Assembly: GCA_963848175.1 (NCBI GenBank)
Contig: CAWKCO010000012.1
Coordinates: 620,001-684,000, forward strand
Reading direction: 5' to 3'
Source: JAMZMI01 sp963848175
Lineage (GTDB): Bacteria > Bacteroidota > Bacteroidia > Cytophagales > Cyclobacteriaceae
DNA length: 64,000 bases
Part shown: piece by piece, positions 63,425-64,000 of the stretch
How the letters are laid out: each line of letters opens with the position of its first letter
Position numbering within the stretch: the first letter of the stretch is position 1
The notes under the pieces: generated by a model
The model's database searches: none
What the model was told of the DNA's origin: nothing
The model's input: only the letters and a program-made list of their open reading frames with translations
Position numbers and translations under genes: made by a program

Positions 63425-64000
63425 TGAAAAAAATTCTAACAGCCCTATTTATTGGCTTTACGCTCACAGCATTTAGCCAACAAAACCTATTTAATACAGC
63501 TGAAAAAGACTTTTCGGAAGGGCAATACACCATTGCATATAGCAACTACAAAGCTGCCGCCGCACAATACGACTCACTGCAAAACCAGCTTGAATATGTG
63601 CGCTGCAACTTAAAAATGGCGGAATGCAAAATGGCTGAAGGTCAAGCAGAAACTGCTCTAAAGCTGACCGAGCACACAGTTGCTTACGCCAAGAAGTTCC
63701 CCGAAGTACATAACACCTTACGATCTCAAGAACTTAAACTACTCGGAGAAGGTAACCTCAGACTTGGTCGCAATGACCTCTCGCTAGAGTACCTGCTGAA
63801 GGAAAAAGATACTTATGGGCAGGAGCAAAATTTGGCTTTAGCCAATTGCTATAGCAACCTTGGCATTGTCTATTGGAACAGTGGTAATAAATCTACCGCC
63901 CTTGCTTATCACGAGCAGGCTTTGGCTATCAAAGAGCGTTTTCTTGACAGTTCTGACCCCTCTATTGCGGACTCTTACAACAATATTGGCCTAATACACC
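63424..64000 (+). CDS. TPR-repeat exported protein, N-terminal part (cut by window edge)
   Basis: The first 192 residues of a protein that runs off the right edge. A signal peptide (MKKILTALFIGFTLTAFSQ) is followed by tetratricopeptide repeats, as in LALANCYSNLGIVYWNSGN with its Asn-Leu-Gly and GN positions and the helix ALAYHEQALAIKERF. The ATG overlaps the stop of the barrel gene. TPR starts like this precede CHAT protease-like, sensor kinase or plain TPR proteins in Bacteroidota, so the function cannot be settled here. Confidence 0.85.
   Translation, partial: MKKILTALFIGFTLTAFSQQNLFNTAEKDFSEGQYTIAYSNYKAAAAQYDSLQNQLEYVRCNLKMAECKMAEGQAETALKLTEHTVAYAKKFPEVHNTLRSQELKLLGEGNLRLGRNDLSLEYLLKEKDTYGQEQNLALANCYSNLGIVYWNSGNKSTALAYHEQALAIKERFLDSSDPSIADSYNNIGLIH

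Overview
The window is chromosomal DNA from a member of the Bacteroidota, most likely a free-living, probably marine gliding bacterium of the order Cytophagales. The evidence is -7 promoter elements of the Bacteroidota form TAnnTTTG ahead of several genes, few purine-rich ribosome binding sites, many TTG and GTG starts, AT-rich DNA, and families typical of this phylum (DUF2911, DUF4159, PafA-like phosphatase, single-chain PurL, SiaB/DUF1987 proteins, collagen-like lipoproteins). No rRNA, tRNA, CRISPR array, prophage or replication origin was seen. One insertion sequence of the IS3 family is present.

Layout. 0-9 kb: start of a DEAD-box RNA helicase, a doubly frameshifted glycosyltransferase, an NhaC antiporter overlapping a DEDD exonuclease, an NAD-binding DUF2867-type protein, an aldose 1-epimerase-like protein, and a histidine kinase whose membrane part resembles the plant ethylene receptor. 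9-16.8 kb: a K+-dependent-type membrane pyrophosphatase, an MBL-fold exonuclease, a pterin operon (ptpS, folE, SDR), and a LysR regulator divergent from a small gene and an SbtA-type bicarbonate transporter. 17-26.4 kb: APS reductase, an epimerase, truncated hemoglobin, polyphosphate glucokinase, hydroxyacid dehydrogenase, acyl-CoA synthetase, a collagen-like lipoprotein, a cold-shock protein, OsmC, and a DAHP synthase with a palindrome inside its promoter.

26.5-31.8 kb is a signalling locus on both strands: histidine kinase, response regulator with a decayed SpoIIE-like domain and a small protein on the minus strand, and SiaB-like kinase, SiaC-like (DUF1987) protein and a coiled-coil membrane protein on the plus strand. 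It looks like a partner-switching system related to Sia of Pseudomonas but wired differently. 31.8-42.9 kb holds a hotdog protein, a YihY-type membrane protein, a phosphoesterase and a TetR-TolC-adaptor-RND efflux operon. Three of the four genes of this operon and the neighbouring hydrolase carry frameshifts.

42.9-64 kb: purL, a repeat-rich gap with the IS3 element, arfB, two envelope proteins of unknown function, a TPR/periplasmic-binding protein overlapping hemL, guaA, a large GH63-like glucosidase, a PafA-like phosphatase, a HAD phosphatase, a DUF4159 protein, a lipoprotein, an outer-membrane-like protein and the start of a TPR protein cut by the window edge.

Most useful points for follow-up: the ethylene-receptor-like kinase, the Sia-like locus with a probable pseudo-phosphatase, the eukaryote-like 6-pyruvoyl tetrahydropterin synthase operon, the palindromic operators in the DAHP synthase and siaB promoters, and the seven indels in five genes, one of which sits exactly on a canonical -1 slippery heptamer.
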